In this document: positions 41,988 through 51,486 of the stretch, one piece after another | Layout of the letters: each line of letters opens with the position of its first letter | Numbering within the stretch: position 1 is the first letter of the stretch | From: Pseudomonas frederiksbergensis | GTDB lineage: Bacteria > Pseudomonadota > Gammaproteobacteria > Pseudomonadales > Pseudomonadaceae | Reading direction: 5' to 3' | Length of the DNA stretch: 64,000 bases | NCBI RefSeq assembly: GCF_003732705.1 | Contig: NZ_MOBR01000015.1 | Span: 62,001-126,000, forward strand | Notes under the pieces: model-generated | Told to the model about the DNA's origin: nothing | Seen by the model: the letters and a program-made list of their open reading frames with translations, nothing else | Database searches by the model: none | Position numbers and translations under genes: made by a program

Positions 41988-44501
41988 ATGTCCTCACGCG
42001 TCGCCAGCAAGTCGTCGGCCATACCCACACCTCACACAGCCGCCCCGGCGCTGTTGATCCCTGCCCTGCTGCTGTTCGTCTCCGGCGCCGCCGCGCTGGT
42101 GTATCAGGTGCTCTGGATCAAGCAACTGTCACTGGTAGTCGGCGTTGAGGTCTATGCCATCACCACCGGCATCAGCGCGTTTTTCGCCGGGCTGGCCTTG
42201 GGTGGCTTGTTGTTCGGGCGCTGGGCGGATCGTTTGCAGCAGCCGGTGTTGCTGTATGCCGGGCTGGAAGTGTTGGTGGCCGTGATTGGTGTCGGCGCGA
42301 CGTTTGCCATGAGCCTGGCCGCCAGTCCCTTCGCCTGGCTGGATCAGCATGTCGGTCTGCTGGCCTGGGTGTTGCCGTTTGCGCTGGTGGGCCTTCCAGC
42401 GTTGCTGATGGGCGGCACGTTGCCGGTGTTAGTGCGCTCGTTGGCCGCCGATCCGCAGCAATTGGGCAAGGCCGGCGGCCAGTTGTATGCCGCCAACACC
42501 GCCGGGGCCATCGCCGGCACCCTGCTCGCCGCGTTTGTGCTGATCGCAACCCTCGGCGTGCGCGGCAGTGCTCTGGCGGCGGCAATGCTGAACCTGCTGG
42601 CCGCTGCCGGTGCGCTGTGGTTTCAGCGTCACCGTTCGACACCGCTCGCAGCACCCGCGAAGCATCACGCGGATAAAGCCCCGGATCGCCTGGCGTTGTG
42701 GCTGTATTCCATCGCTGGCGGCGTGGCCCTGGGTTACGAAGTGGTTTGGTCGCAATCCATCGTGCAGTTCATGAGTACCCGCACCTACGCGTTTGCCGTG
42801 GTGCTGGCGACGTACCTCACCGGGCTGTTTTTCGGTAGCGCGCTGCTGGCCCGTCGGGTCGAGCGCATTCGCGATCCCTGGGGCATGTTCGGGTTGCTGA
42901 TTGCCGGTGCCGGGTTAATCGCCCTGTTGGAAATCGCCCTGCTCGGCCGCTGGCTGATCGTCGCTCAAAGCGTGGCCGAAGCCTGGGTGTTGTCGTTGGG
43001 CGCCAGCGAACTGCTGGGAATGAGCACGCGGTTTGCGGTGGCGGCGCTGAGCATTGTGTTTGTGCCGACCCTGCTGCTGGGCGCGGCGTTTCCCTTGGCC
43101 TTGCGCTTGAGCGTTGGCCGCCAGCGCATTGGCCAGGACGTCGGCGCGGTGGTGGCGTTCAACACCCTTGGCGGGATTGTCGGGGTGATGCTCTGCGGCT
43201 TCGTGCTGATCCCGTTGCTGGGCTTGGTGCGGACCCTCGGTTTGCTGGCGATGGTCGCCGCCGGGATCGGTTATTTCGCGGTGCGCAAAGGTCACCATGT
43301 GAAGAAAGGTCGGCGCCAGGGCGTGGTGGCGATTGGTTTGTTGTCCGTGGCATTGGCGATATTCACCCCGGTCAACAAACTCGCGAGCCTGCTTCCCGGC
43401 GCCCGCAACGCGACCCTGGCCTTCTACGAAGAAGGACGCGGCGGCACCGTGGCGGTGGTCACCCAGGGCAAAGGTGAGAAGGCCTTTCAGCGCTTGTACA
43501 TCCAGGGCGTCTCCAATACCGGCGACGCCATGCCGTCCCTGCGCTACATGCGCATCCAGGCGCTGTTGCCGCTGCTGATCCACAACGGCGAACCGCGCTC
43601 GGCGCTGGTGATCGGTTTCGGCACCGGCATCACCGCTGGCGCCCTGACCCGTTATCCGGGGCTGGAGCACCGGGTGGTCGCCGAGTTGCTGCCGTCGGTG
43701 GTTAAAGCCGCGCCGCTGTTCAAGGGCAACTTCAATGCCGCCAGCGATCCGGGCGTCGATGTGCGCTTGCGCGATGGCCGCCAGGAACTGCTGCGCAACC
43801 CGCAGACGTACGACCTGATCACCCTCGAACCACCACCGCCCTCCGCCGCCGGGGTGGTGAATCTGTATTCCCGGGACTTCTACCAATTAGCTGCCAGTCG
43901 CCTGGAGAAAAATGGCCTGGTCGCCCAATGGCTGCCGCTGCCGACCCAGAACATCGACGACTCGCGCTCGCTGGTGCGCAGCTTCCTTGATGTCTACCCC
44001 TACGCCACCCTGTGGACCAGCGAGTTCCACGAAATGCTGCTGGTGGGCTCGATGGAGCCGATTGAGCTGGACGCGGCGAAAATCACCCAACGCTTCCAGC
44101 AGGACAGCGTTCGCAGCACCTTGCAGGATGTGGGGATTGGCTCGGCTGCGGCGTTGCTTGCGACCTGGGTGACTGATCGCGCAGGACTTGAACGTTTTGC
44201 TGCGGACGCACAACCGGTGACCGACGATCAGCCGCGAATCGAGTACGCGCCGTGGGTACGCGCCAAGGAAATCAGCCGCGTATTACCCGCGCTGCTGGAC
44301 TTGCATGTCGCGCCACCCCTGGTGAATGCCGATGCGGGATTCAATGAGCGAATGAACGCCCATCGCCAGCGCTTGATGCAGTTTTATCGGGCGAGTTTGC
44401 ATGCCTATGACGGGGACCGGGATGCCTGGGCGCGGGATATTGGCGAGGTGATGCGTGGGGATGGGGGGAATCCGTATTACCGGTGGTTTGTCGGGCAGTG
44501 A
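41988..44501 (+). CDS. Membrane-bound spermidine synthase-like fusion protein
   Basis: 837 residues. About 12 membrane segments (residues 15-480) are followed by a SpeE-like Rossmann domain (VIGFGTGITAGALT, VAELLPSVV). In SpeE the polyamine-binding loop has two Asp (type SDCTDP); here the matching text is LITLEPPPPSAAG, so the catalytic Asp is Glu and the second is lost. It may therefore bind SAM or a nucleotide without making spermidine. The start at 41988 lies 20 bases after a palindrome; an upstream extension would be palindrome-encoded. Convergent with the lipoprotein gene. Confidence 0.85.
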   Translation: MSSRVASKSSAIPTPHTAAPALLIPALLLFVSGAAALVYQVLWIKQLSLVVGVEVYAITTGISAFFAGLALGGLLFGRWADRLQQPVLLYAGLEVLVAVIGVGATFAMSLAASPFAWLDQHVGLLAWVLPFALVGLPALLMGGTLPVLVRSLAADPQQLGKAGGQLYAANTAGAIAGTLLAAFVLIATLGVRGSALAAAMLNLLAAAGALWFQRHRSTPLAAPAKHHADKAPDRLALWLYSIAGGVALGYEVVWSQSIVQFMSTRTYAFAVVLATYLTGLFFGSALLARRVERIRDPWGMFGLLIAGAGLIALLEIALLGRWLIVAQSVAEAWVLSLGASELLGMSTRFAVAALSIVFVPTLLLGAAFPLALRLSVGRQRIGQDVGAVVAFNTLGGIVGVMLCGFVLIPLLGLVRTLGLLAMVAAGIGYFAVRKGHHVKKGRRQGVVAIGLLSVALAIFTPVNKLASLLPGARNATLAFYEEGRGGTVAVVTQGKGEKAFQRLYIQGVSNTGDAMPSLRYMRIQALLPLLIHNGEPRSALVIGFGTGITAGALTRYPGLEHRVVAELLPSVVKAAPLFKGNFNAASDPGVDVRLRDGRQELLRNPQTYDLITLEPPPPSAAGVVNLYSRDFYQLAASRLEKNGLVAQWLPLPTQNIDDSRSLVRSFLDVYPYATLWTSEFHEMLLVGSMEPIELDAAKITQRFQQDSVRSTLQDVGIGSAAALLATWVTDRAGLERFAADAQPVTDDQPRIEYAPWVRAKEISRVLPALLDLHVAPPLVNADAGFNERMNAHRQRLMQFYRASLHAYDGDRDAWARDIGEVMRGDGGNPYYRWFVGQ

Positions 44502-44522
44502 TGTGGCGCTTGTGAGCCCGCC

Positions 44523-44549
44523 ATCGCGGGCAAGCCTCGCTCCTACAGG
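44523..44549. repeat. Single REP arm
   Basis: ATCGCGGGCAAGCCTCGCTC followed by CTACAGG, one arm only, joined directly to the next palindrome. Confidence 0.8.
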
Positions 44550-44551
44550 TT

Positions 44552-44656
44552 GATCGTTCCCACGCTCTGCGTGGGAATGCAGCCCGGGACGCTCTGCGTC
44601 CCATTGGAACGCGGAGCGTCCCTTGAGACATTCCCACGCAGAGCGTGGGAACGATC
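44552..44656. repeat. 105-bp palindromic repeat, copy 7
   Basis: Begins GATCGTTCCCACGCTCTGCG. Lies between the convergent ends of the SpeE-like gene and the DUF3313 gene. Confidence 0.9.
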
Positions 44657-44664
44657 GGTGGGGG

Positions 44665-45336
44665 CTACTTGGACTTGAGTTTCAGATACGACTGATGCAA
44701 ATCCGAAGCCCAGCCATCGATCACGCTTTTGACGTCATCGGCCTTCATCACCTGAGTATCATTTTCCAGCGGCTTGCCCGTGCCTTTGCGCACCACTTGG
44801 GCCACTACGCTGTTGTTGCCGCCATCGAGAAACACCGCCTCCGTCGCCAACGTGGTTTCCTGATCACGAACCCCGCTGGCCGTGCTGACCGCCGCCGCCA
44901 CCAACGCAATCGGGATCACTTCATAAGGCTTGAGGCCTTCGGTCTTGCTGCTGACCGCAGTAATGGCCGCACGCACCACGATCACACCAGGCCCGGGACC
45001 GGTGGCCAATGGCAGGGATTTACCCAGTTCGCGCTTGAGCGCCTGGTCGTAGTAACCGGTGATGCCGTTAAGCGTGGCCTGGGGGATTTTCACGGTCGGT
45101 TGCGGCTTGGGATAGAGCTGGGTCGGCTCGATGTAGACGCTGGTGAACTTATCGATCTTGAGTTTGGGGTCCATCCAGCGCATCACTTCGGCGCCCGACG
45201 GCGACTTGGCTTCCTTGAGCTGGCTGTAGTCCTTGAGGAACCCGGAATACTGGTCAGGTTCGACCACTTTACTGGAGCAGCCGACCACCCCGATCGAGGC
45301 GATGCACAGAGTGCTCATCATTAACGCAAGCTTCAT
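44665..45336 (-). CDS. DUF3313-family lipoprotein
   Basis: 223 residues. The N-terminus is a lipoprotein signal (LCIASIGVVGCSSK, lipobox Cys at residue 20). The rest fits DUF3313: VYIEPTQLYP, a segment YYDQALKRELGK, and a hydrophobic Ala/Val-rich stretch (IPIALVAAAVSTASG). Predicted outer-membrane or periplasmic lipoprotein of unknown function. AGGAG precedes the start. Divergent from the octaheme cytochrome gene, sharing a 206-base upstream region. Confidence 0.85.
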   Translation of the reverse strand: MKLALMMSTLCIASIGVVGCSSKVVEPDQYSGFLKDYSQLKEAKSPSGAEVMRWMDPKLKIDKFTSVYIEPTQLYPKPQPTVKIPQATLNGITGYYDQALKRELGKSLPLATGPGPGVIVVRAAITAVSSKTEGLKPYEVIPIALVAAAVSTASGVRDQETTLATEAVFLDGGNNSVVAQVVRKGTGKPLENDTQVMKADDVKSVIDGWASDLHQSYLKLKSK

Positions 45337-45542
45337 GCTGTAACTCCTGTAAGAGGTCGAAAACGCGCCTAGGTAGTTATAGCCAAATATCCATATTTTG
45401 CCGTCATCATCATCGAAGGTTCATCCAAGCCGGTGGCTCAGCGCACAACGCCTATTTGACAGACGCTTGCCATCCGGCAAAGCTGCATCGAGCTTCAAAG
45501 CGCGCCCTGAACGGCCAACGCACTCGGACTACGGAAGTCGCA

Positions 45543-47897
45543 ATGCCGAAGCATAAAAATAAAGGTGTAAACCTAAACCCTGATGCGCAACCGACCCTGA
45601 TTAACCGCTACCTGTTTCCCGTCACCATCGGTGTATTGCTGCTGGCCGTGGCGGCGATTGGCGGGTTTCTGTTCAGTAGCAGCGCGCCGGTGTCTGTGAA
45701 GCCTGCCCCCGTCAGCACGCCCATCGCTCAACCGGCCAAACCGATGGTGAACGCGGCACCGGCAACGATGGTCGATGAGCAGCAATGCCAGGGTTGCCAC
45801 ACCGAGCAAGTCAAAGATTGGCAAGGTTCCCATCATCAATTGGCGATGCAACCGGCCACCGCCGAGACGATGCTCGGGGACTTCAACAACGTCACGTTCA
45901 AGGCCGAAAAAGAGACCACGGTGTTCTCGCGCAAGGGTGAGGACTTCTGGGTCCACACGCCGGGGATCGACGGCAAGAATGCAGATTTCAAGGTCGCCTA
46001 CACCTTCGGCATCGCGCCGCTGCAGCAATACCTGATCGAGGTCGGCGAAGGTCGGTTGCAAGCCCTGGGCGTGGCCTGGGATACCGAGAAGCAGCGCTGG
46101 TTTCATCTGTATCCGGGCCAGGGCGTGAACTTCAAGAACCCGCTGCACTGGAGCAAGCCGAGCCAGAATGCCAATTTCATGTGCGTCGAATGCCACACCA
46201 CGGGCTACAAGCGTAATTTCGATGCGGCGAAAAACAGCTTTGAAAGTCACTGGAACAGCCTCGGCGTCGGCTGCCAGGCGTGCCACGGGCCAGCGTCCAA
46301 TCATCTGGAATGGACGGCGAAAAAAGGTGACTTGATCCACGCCGGTTTTGCCGTCGATCTCAAGGACAAGAACGCCACCGTCGAACTGGAAACCTGCGCC
46401 CGCTGCCATTCGCGCCGCGCACCGTTGGGCGATGGCTATACCGTTGGCAAGCGCATGATGGACGACTATCTGCCCAGCCCCCTCACCCGTGAACTGTATG
46501 CACTGGACGGCAAGATCAAGGACGAAGTGTTCGAACACGGCTCTTTCGCCCAGAGCAAAATGTTCGACAAGGGTGTGCGTTGCAGCAATTGCCACAACCC
46601 CCACAGCACCGAACTCAAGGCCCCGGGCAATGGCGTGTGCCTGCAATGCCACAACACCGCTGGCAAGACGGCGGTGGCAGGCGTCGATGGCAAGGGCCTG
46701 CAAGCGAAGAACTACGATTCCATCGAACACACCCGCCACACCCTGGGCCAGCCGGGTTCGCAATGCGTCGATTGCCACATGCCGGGCAAGTTCTACATGG
46801 GCAACGATTTCCGGCATGACCACAGCTTCAGCATTCCCAACCCTGAGAGGGCTTCGAGGCTCGGCACGCCGGACGCCTGTTTGACCTGTCACCAGGGCAA
46901 GGCCGGGGACAAGGTCACCGAGCAGTTCAAGCTCTGGAACACTGCTACCGCGCTTCAGGCGCCCCGTTACGACGAAAGCCTGTGGCTGATCCGCAATGGT
47001 CAACCGGGCGCGGCACACGCCTTGTACGAGCAGTTGCAGCGCAGCAACCTGCCGGCGATTCAACGAGCGACCCTGCTGGCCGAACTGCCGCTGTACCCGA
47101 GCGAGCAAGCGCTGAAACTGGCGACCCAGGACCTGAGCAACCCGGCGCCACAAGTGCGCGAAAGCGCGGTGCGGGCGATCAGTGCATTCCTGCCGCCAGC
47201 GGAGCGCGCGCCGCTGCTGATGCCGTTGCTCGGGGACTCGGTGAAAGCCGTGCGGATCGTCGCCGCCCGGGATCTGCTGAGCGTGGCCCACAACGGTTTT
47301 GGCAGCGCCCAGGCCAATTGGAACGCGGCCATCGCCGAGTACGAGGATGTGCAGAAAAGCCTGGCGGAACGGGCCGAAGCCAACCTCAACCTGGCGATGC
47401 TCTATCAGGCCAGCGGTCGCACGGCGGAAGTCGAGCCACTGCTGCGTACCGCGCTCAAGCGTGACCCTGACTTCTACCCGGCGCTGGTGACGTTGGTGCA
47501 ATGGTTGGAGGCCAGTGGCCGCGCTCAGGAGGCGCAAGCGCTGCTGGAACAGAGCGTCAAGGATCACCCGGACGCGGCGCTATTGCTGCATACCCAGGGC
47601 CTGTCGCTGATTCGGACCGGAAAAACCGCGCAAGCCATGCCCTTGCTGCGCAAAGCCGCCACGCTCGAACCCCAGAGTGCGCAGTACGGGTATGTGCTGG
47701 CGGTGGCGTTGCATGACAGCGGCAAGGTGGATGAGGCGTGCCTTGAACTGGAAAGGCTATTGAAAGTGCAACCGGCGAATCGTAATGCGCGGTTGTCGCT
47801 GATCCAGTACTACCTGGAGAACGGGCAGGAGACGAAGGCCCAGGTGTTGTTGCAGGGTTGGAAGAAAATGAACATGGGGGATCCGGCGTTGAAATGA
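45543..47897 (+). CDS. Octaheme cytochrome c with C-terminal TPR domain
   Basis: 784 residues. One N-terminal membrane segment (residues 24-46) anchors a periplasmic chain with eight CxxCH heme sites: CQGCH (Cys82), CVECH, CQACH, CARCH, CSNCH, CLQCH, CVDCH and CLTCH (Cys446). From about 470 a HEAT/TPR-like helical region follows (NLAMLYQASGRTAEVEPLL, then ALHDSGKVDEACLELERLL). The heme part resembles cytochrome c554/paired-CxxCH proteins. CGGAAG precedes the ATG. Its redox partner is unknown, and no quinol oxidase or nitrite reductase lies adjacent. Confidence 0.9.
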   Translation: MPKHKNKGVNLNPDAQPTLINRYLFPVTIGVLLLAVAAIGGFLFSSSAPVSVKPAPVSTPIAQPAKPMVNAAPATMVDEQQCQGCHTEQVKDWQGSHHQLAMQPATAETMLGDFNNVTFKAEKETTVFSRKGEDFWVHTPGIDGKNADFKVAYTFGIAPLQQYLIEVGEGRLQALGVAWDTEKQRWFHLYPGQGVNFKNPLHWSKPSQNANFMCVECHTTGYKRNFDAAKNSFESHWNSLGVGCQACHGPASNHLEWTAKKGDLIHAGFAVDLKDKNATVELETCARCHSRRAPLGDGYTVGKRMMDDYLPSPLTRELYALDGKIKDEVFEHGSFAQSKMFDKGVRCSNCHNPHSTELKAPGNGVCLQCHNTAGKTAVAGVDGKGLQAKNYDSIEHTRHTLGQPGSQCVDCHMPGKFYMGNDFRHDHSFSIPNPERASRLGTPDACLTCHQGKAGDKVTEQFKLWNTATALQAPRYDESLWLIRNGQPGAAHALYEQLQRSNLPAIQRATLLAELPLYPSEQALKLATQDLSNPAPQVRESAVRAISAFLPPAERAPLLMPLLGDSVKAVRIVAARDLLSVAHNGFGSAQANWNAAIAEYEDVQKSLAERAEANLNLAMLYQASGRTAEVEPLLRTALKRDPDFYPALVTLVQWLEASGRAQEAQALLEQSVKDHPDAALLLHTQGLSLIRTGKTAQAMPLLRKAATLEPQSAQYGYVLAVALHDSGKVDEACLELERLLKVQPANRNARLSLIQYYLENGQETKAQVLLQGWKKMNMGDPALK

Positions 47898-47918
47898 TTG
47901 GGGCTGATCTGAGGGCTT

Positions 47919-48010
47919 CTTCGCGGGCAAGCCTCGCTCCTACAGGATTGTGGTCGGACACAATTAATGCGTACGACCCGGACCTGTAGGAGCGAGGCTT
48001 GCCCGCGAAG
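47919..48010. repeat. REPIN, GTAGG type
   Basis: Arms TTCGCGGGCAAGCCTCGCTC and GAGCGAGGCTTGCCCGCGAA between the convergent cytochrome and membrane-protein genes. Confidence 0.9.
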
Positions 48011-48047
48011 ACGTCAGCTCAACCAACCCAAATCTCTGGACCCATCA

Positions 48048-49016
48048 TCACCAGGACGACCCACTCTGCGCCGCCAACGCCCGCCGACTATTGGCCCGCA
48101 TCGCCTTGATCAACGACACCGTCCCCACCAACAGAATCGCCGCGCCAAACAGGAAGTCGATGTTGTACAACTGAAAATCCTGCAACGGCCCCACCAGCAT
48201 CACCCGAACCGCACCAATTCCCACTAGCGTCGCAAGGAAATCGATACCCGGTTCATCGCGATAAAACACATGCATCAGCGGCAGGCAAATCACCAGCAAC
48301 AGCAGCAGGACGATGACCTTGAACGAGCCTTTGCGCTCGACGCTGAACGCACATTCAGTGGTGGCGTAAGGTTTGTAATCCTCATCGCGCACCAGCGGAC
48401 TTTTCTCGTTGATGTACTCGGCGCGGTTGTATTTCTGGATCGGCGTGAAGGTGTTCGACATGTCCATCACGGTGGTGACGTGGCGAAAACGCAGATCGAT
48501 GCGCTCATTGCCCTTGAGGTAATACAGCACCGGTTTGTAGCCGTAGCGGTAAGTGTCGAAGGGAAACTCGGTGGCCCGGCCCTGCACGCCAATCGGTCGC
48601 GGCTCCAGTTCGGCGTAGGCGCTTTTATTGTCGGCGGCGAGGTTGCGGCTCAGGGGTTTGATCCGCACCTGTTCGAGGAAAATCGGCGTGGCGCCGAACG
48701 ACCATTGCAACGGCTCCAGGCGCAGGCGCAATGCGTTGCGGCCCAGGTCGTAGCGGTTGAAGGTGCGCTCGGAAACGATGACCGAACCACCCAGCATGAA
48801 CTCGCCGCGCAGGTTGTTGGTGACGCGCAGGGTCAGTTGATCCTTGCCCAGGGACAGCGCGTCGGCCGACGGTGGCGTGCCACACCAGGCGGTGCTGTCG
48901 TAAGCGCCCCCCAACTGCCCGCCACGGTTTTCCTGGAACACGTAAAAGTAGCCAGCCCACAGGGTCAGCATCAGCAGAAATGCCGTCAGCCCTAAAATCT
49001 TTTTGCCGAAACTCAC
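48048..49016 (-). CDS. Membrane protein of unknown function
   Basis: 322 residues from a GTG at 49016, chosen because AGAAGGGAG lies 9 bases upstream; the longer ATG reading lacks a site. One N-terminal membrane helix (ILGLTAFLLMLTLWAGYFYV), about 180 residues predicted periplasmic and rich in beta strands, then three C-terminal helices (VIVLLLLLVICLPLMHVFY; FLATLVGIGAVRVMLVG; LFGAAILLVGTVSLI). I do not recognise the family. It resembles proteins annotated only as DUF in pseudomonads. No operon partner. Confidence 0.7.
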   Translation of the reverse strand: MSFGKKILGLTAFLLMLTLWAGYFYVFQENRGGQLGGAYDSTAWCGTPPSADALSLGKDQLTLRVTNNLRGEFMLGGSVIVSERTFNRYDLGRNALRLRLEPLQWSFGATPIFLEQVRIKPLSRNLAADNKSAYAELEPRPIGVQGRATEFPFDTYRYGYKPVLYYLKGNERIDLRFRHVTTVMDMSNTFTPIQKYNRAEYINEKSPLVRDEDYKPYATTECAFSVERKGSFKVIVLLLLLVICLPLMHVFYRDEPGIDFLATLVGIGAVRVMLVGPLQDFQLYNIDFLFGAAILLVGTVSLIKAMRANSRRALAAQSGSSW

Positions 49017-49131
49017 AACGCCAGACTCCCTTCTTGATTTCGTCCATGTAGCCAGAAAAACAGCTGAATGCGCGGACTCTACCAAAAGGCCAGTACTGGC
49101 CCAAGCAAAATGAGGTGGCTAAGAAGATCCC

Positions 49132-49281
49132 TGTGGCGAGGGGGCTTGTCGGAATGCCGCATCACCCCGTTGGGGCGCGAAGCGGCCCCAGCACTCTTTC
49201 AGTTACACCGAGCGTGCAGGTTTTGCGCCTGCTTCGCAGCCGAACGGGGTGATGCGGCATTCCGACAAGCCCCCTCGCCAC
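49132..49281. repeat. 150-bp inverted repeat of a different REPIN family
   Basis: Arms of about 42 bp (49132-49173 and 49240-49281) begin TGTGGCGAGGGGGCTTGTCG and run through GGAATGCCGCATCACCCCG. Arm ends match the GAGGGGGCTTG type of REP, unlike the others in the window. It lies between DUF934 and the membrane-protein gene. Confidence 0.85.
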
Positions 49282-49303
49282 AAAAGCTTCCCCACATCAA
49301 AAA

Positions 49304-49783
49304 TCAGCGGCGTCTGAATAATGGGCGCGGCTCGATCACTGACCGCCCATACAACACGCTCATCCCCGCCAACCCTTTGAGCGCATCTTCAGCCGACTTG
49401 TCCTCGCGCACCGCGAAACTATCAAACCCGCACTGGCGCATATGACTCAGTTGATCACGCAGCACATCCCCAATCGCCCGCAACTCCCCGACCCAACCCA
49501 GCCGCGTGCGTAGCAGATACGCCTGGCTGTACCCGCGACCATCGCGAAAACTCGGAAAATCCAGGGCGATCAACGGCAACAGGTTGAAACAGGATTGCAG
49601 GCTTTCAACCTCATCGTCCGGCCCAAGCCACACCCCGTGCCGAGCCGGGTGATCAAGCCAACGGGCCAACGGCAGAATCAATCGTCCCGCAGGCAATTCA
49701 GCGTCAACCTCCCGCACCAGCGTCCACGGATCCTCAAGATCAATCCGCGCCACGCCCTCCTCCAGCCGCAATAGATTGTTCAC
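49304..49783 (-). CDS. DUF934-family protein
   Basis: 159 residues, cytoplasmic. The family core is visible in LDFPSFRDGRGYSQAYLLRTRLGW (about residues 75-98) and GDVLRDQLSHMRQCGFDSFAVRED. DUF934 genes regularly follow cysI-type siroheme reductases; here the ATG overlaps the reductase stop by 4 bases. Probably an accessory factor for that enzyme. Fits the place of PA4129 beside PA4130. Confidence 0.9.
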   Translation of the reverse strand: MNNLLRLEEGVARIDLEDPWTLVREVDAELPAGRLILPLARWLDHPARHGVWLGPDDEVESLQSCFNLLPLIALDFPSFRDGRGYSQAYLLRTRLGWVGELRAIGDVLRDQLSHMRQCGFDSFAVREDKSAEDALKGLAGMSVLYGRSVIEPRPLFRRR

Positions 49784-51453
49784 GCCGACACCTCCAGCGC
49801 TTTCGGATAAATCCGTTCCTTGAAGGGTTCCAGCCCGATGCGCTGCACCGTATCGACAAACAGTTCTTCAGTCTCGCGGTAACGCACGAAGGTGCCGATG
49901 ATGCCCTCGATCACGTCGGGCACTTCGGCGGCGCTGAAGGACGGGCCGATGACTTTGCCCAACGCGCTGCGCTTGCCCTGGGCGCCGCCGAGGGTGATCT
50001 GGTACCACTCGCTGCCGTTCTTATCCACGCCGAGAATGCCAATGTTGCCGATGTGGTGATGGCCGCAGGCGTTCATGCAGCCGGAGATATTGAGGCTGAT
50101 GTCGCCGAGGTCATGCAGGTAGTCGAGGTCTTCGAATCGCCCTTGAATGGCCTGGGCGATGGGGATCGACTTGGCGTTAGCCAGTGCGCAAAAATCGCCA
50201 CCGGGGCAGGCGATGATGTCGGTCAGCAAGCCGATATTGGCGCTGCCCAGCCCTTGATCGCAGGCCAGGCACCACAGCGCGTACAGGTCGGCTTTGGTCA
50301 CGTCTGGCAGCACTATGTTCTGCTCGTGGGCGATGCGAATCTCGCCGAAACCGAACTGCTCGGACCAACCCGCCACCGCGTCCATCTGCTCGGCTGTGAC
50401 GTCCCCCGGTGGCGAGGCTAGCCCCGGTTTGGTCGACAGCACGACGCTGGCATAACCCGGCACTTTGTGCGGTTGCACATTGCGCGCGACCCAGCGGGCG
50501 AACGCCGGGTTCTGCGCCAGGCGCGTGCCGAAATCCAGGTCGGTGTCGGCCAACGCCTGATAAACCGGGGGAACGAAGGCACTCGCCACCCGCTCGTACT
50601 CGACGTCGGTCAGCTGCGCCGGGCCATCCTTGAGGTGCTGCCACTCCTCCTCCACTTCCTAGGCGAAGGCGTCGATGCCCAGGGCTTTGACCAGGATCTT
50701 GATCCGCGCCTTGTACTTATTGTCCCGCCGACCGTGGCGGTTATAGACCCGCAGCACCGCCTCAACGTAGGACAGCAAATGCTGCCACGGCAAGCCTTCG
50801 CGAATCTGCAAGCCGAGGATCGGTGTGCGCCCCAGGCCACCGCCGACGATCACCCGCAGTAGCATTTGCCCGTCGGCACCGGGGTAAAGATAGAGGCCGA
50901 TGTCGTGCATCATGATCGCCGCGCGGTCCTGTTCCGCCGAACAGATGGCGATCTTGAACTTGCGCGGCAGGAACAGGAATTCCGGGTTGATGGTCGACCA
51001 CTGCCGGAGGATTTCCGCCAGGGGGCGCGGGTCGATCAGCTCGTCCGCCGCCACCCCGGCGAAGGCTTCGGTGGTGATGTTGCGCACGCAGTTGCCGGAG
51101 GTCTGGATCGCGTGCATTTCCACCTGGGCCAGGCGTTCGAGGATGTCCGGCACCTGGGCCAGTGCGATCCAGTTGAACTGCATGTTCTGCCGGGTGGTGA
51201 AGTGGCCGTAGCCGCGATCGTAATCCCGGGCGATGCTCGCCAGGGTGCGCATTTGCCCGGCGCCGAGGGTGCCGTAGGGGATGGCGACCCGCAGCATGTA
51301 GGCGTGTTTTTGCATATAGAGGCCGTTTTGCAGGCGCAGGGGCAGGAACTCTTCTTCGCTCAGTTCACCGGCCATGAAGCGCTCGACCTGATCGCGAAAC
51401 TGCGCGACCCGCTCGAACACCAGCGCCCGGTCATAGTCGTCGTACTGATACAT
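49780..51453 (-). pseudogene. Sulfite/nitrite reductase (siroheme, PA4130-type) with in-frame amber stop
   Basis: The frame from the ATG at 51453 (GAGAGG upstream) is a NirA/CysI-type siroheme-4Fe4S reductase: LRLQNGLYMQKHAYMLRV, TSGNCVRNIT and GRRDNKYKARIKILVKALG. A TAG at 50659-50661 interrupts it after GIDAFA. The same frame continues (EVEEEWQHLKDGPAQLT) to 49780 and contains the cluster cysteines (ACPGGDFC and SGCMNACGHHH). One C-to-T change from CAG could cause this. A GTG at 50655 is a poor restart. It may be a young pseudogene, a base-call error or an amber read-through; without the second half no active site forms. Confidence 0.85.
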
Positions 51454-51486
51454 GTGGTGGCCTCTCATCAGGGTTGAGCACAAAAC

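Noticed and set aside
50653..50655. GTG at 50655 as a true start of a separate second reductase gene
   Set aside because: It lies 3 bases after the amber codon in the same frame, has no properly spaced ribosome site, and would start in the middle of a conserved domain; an interrupted single gene is simpler.
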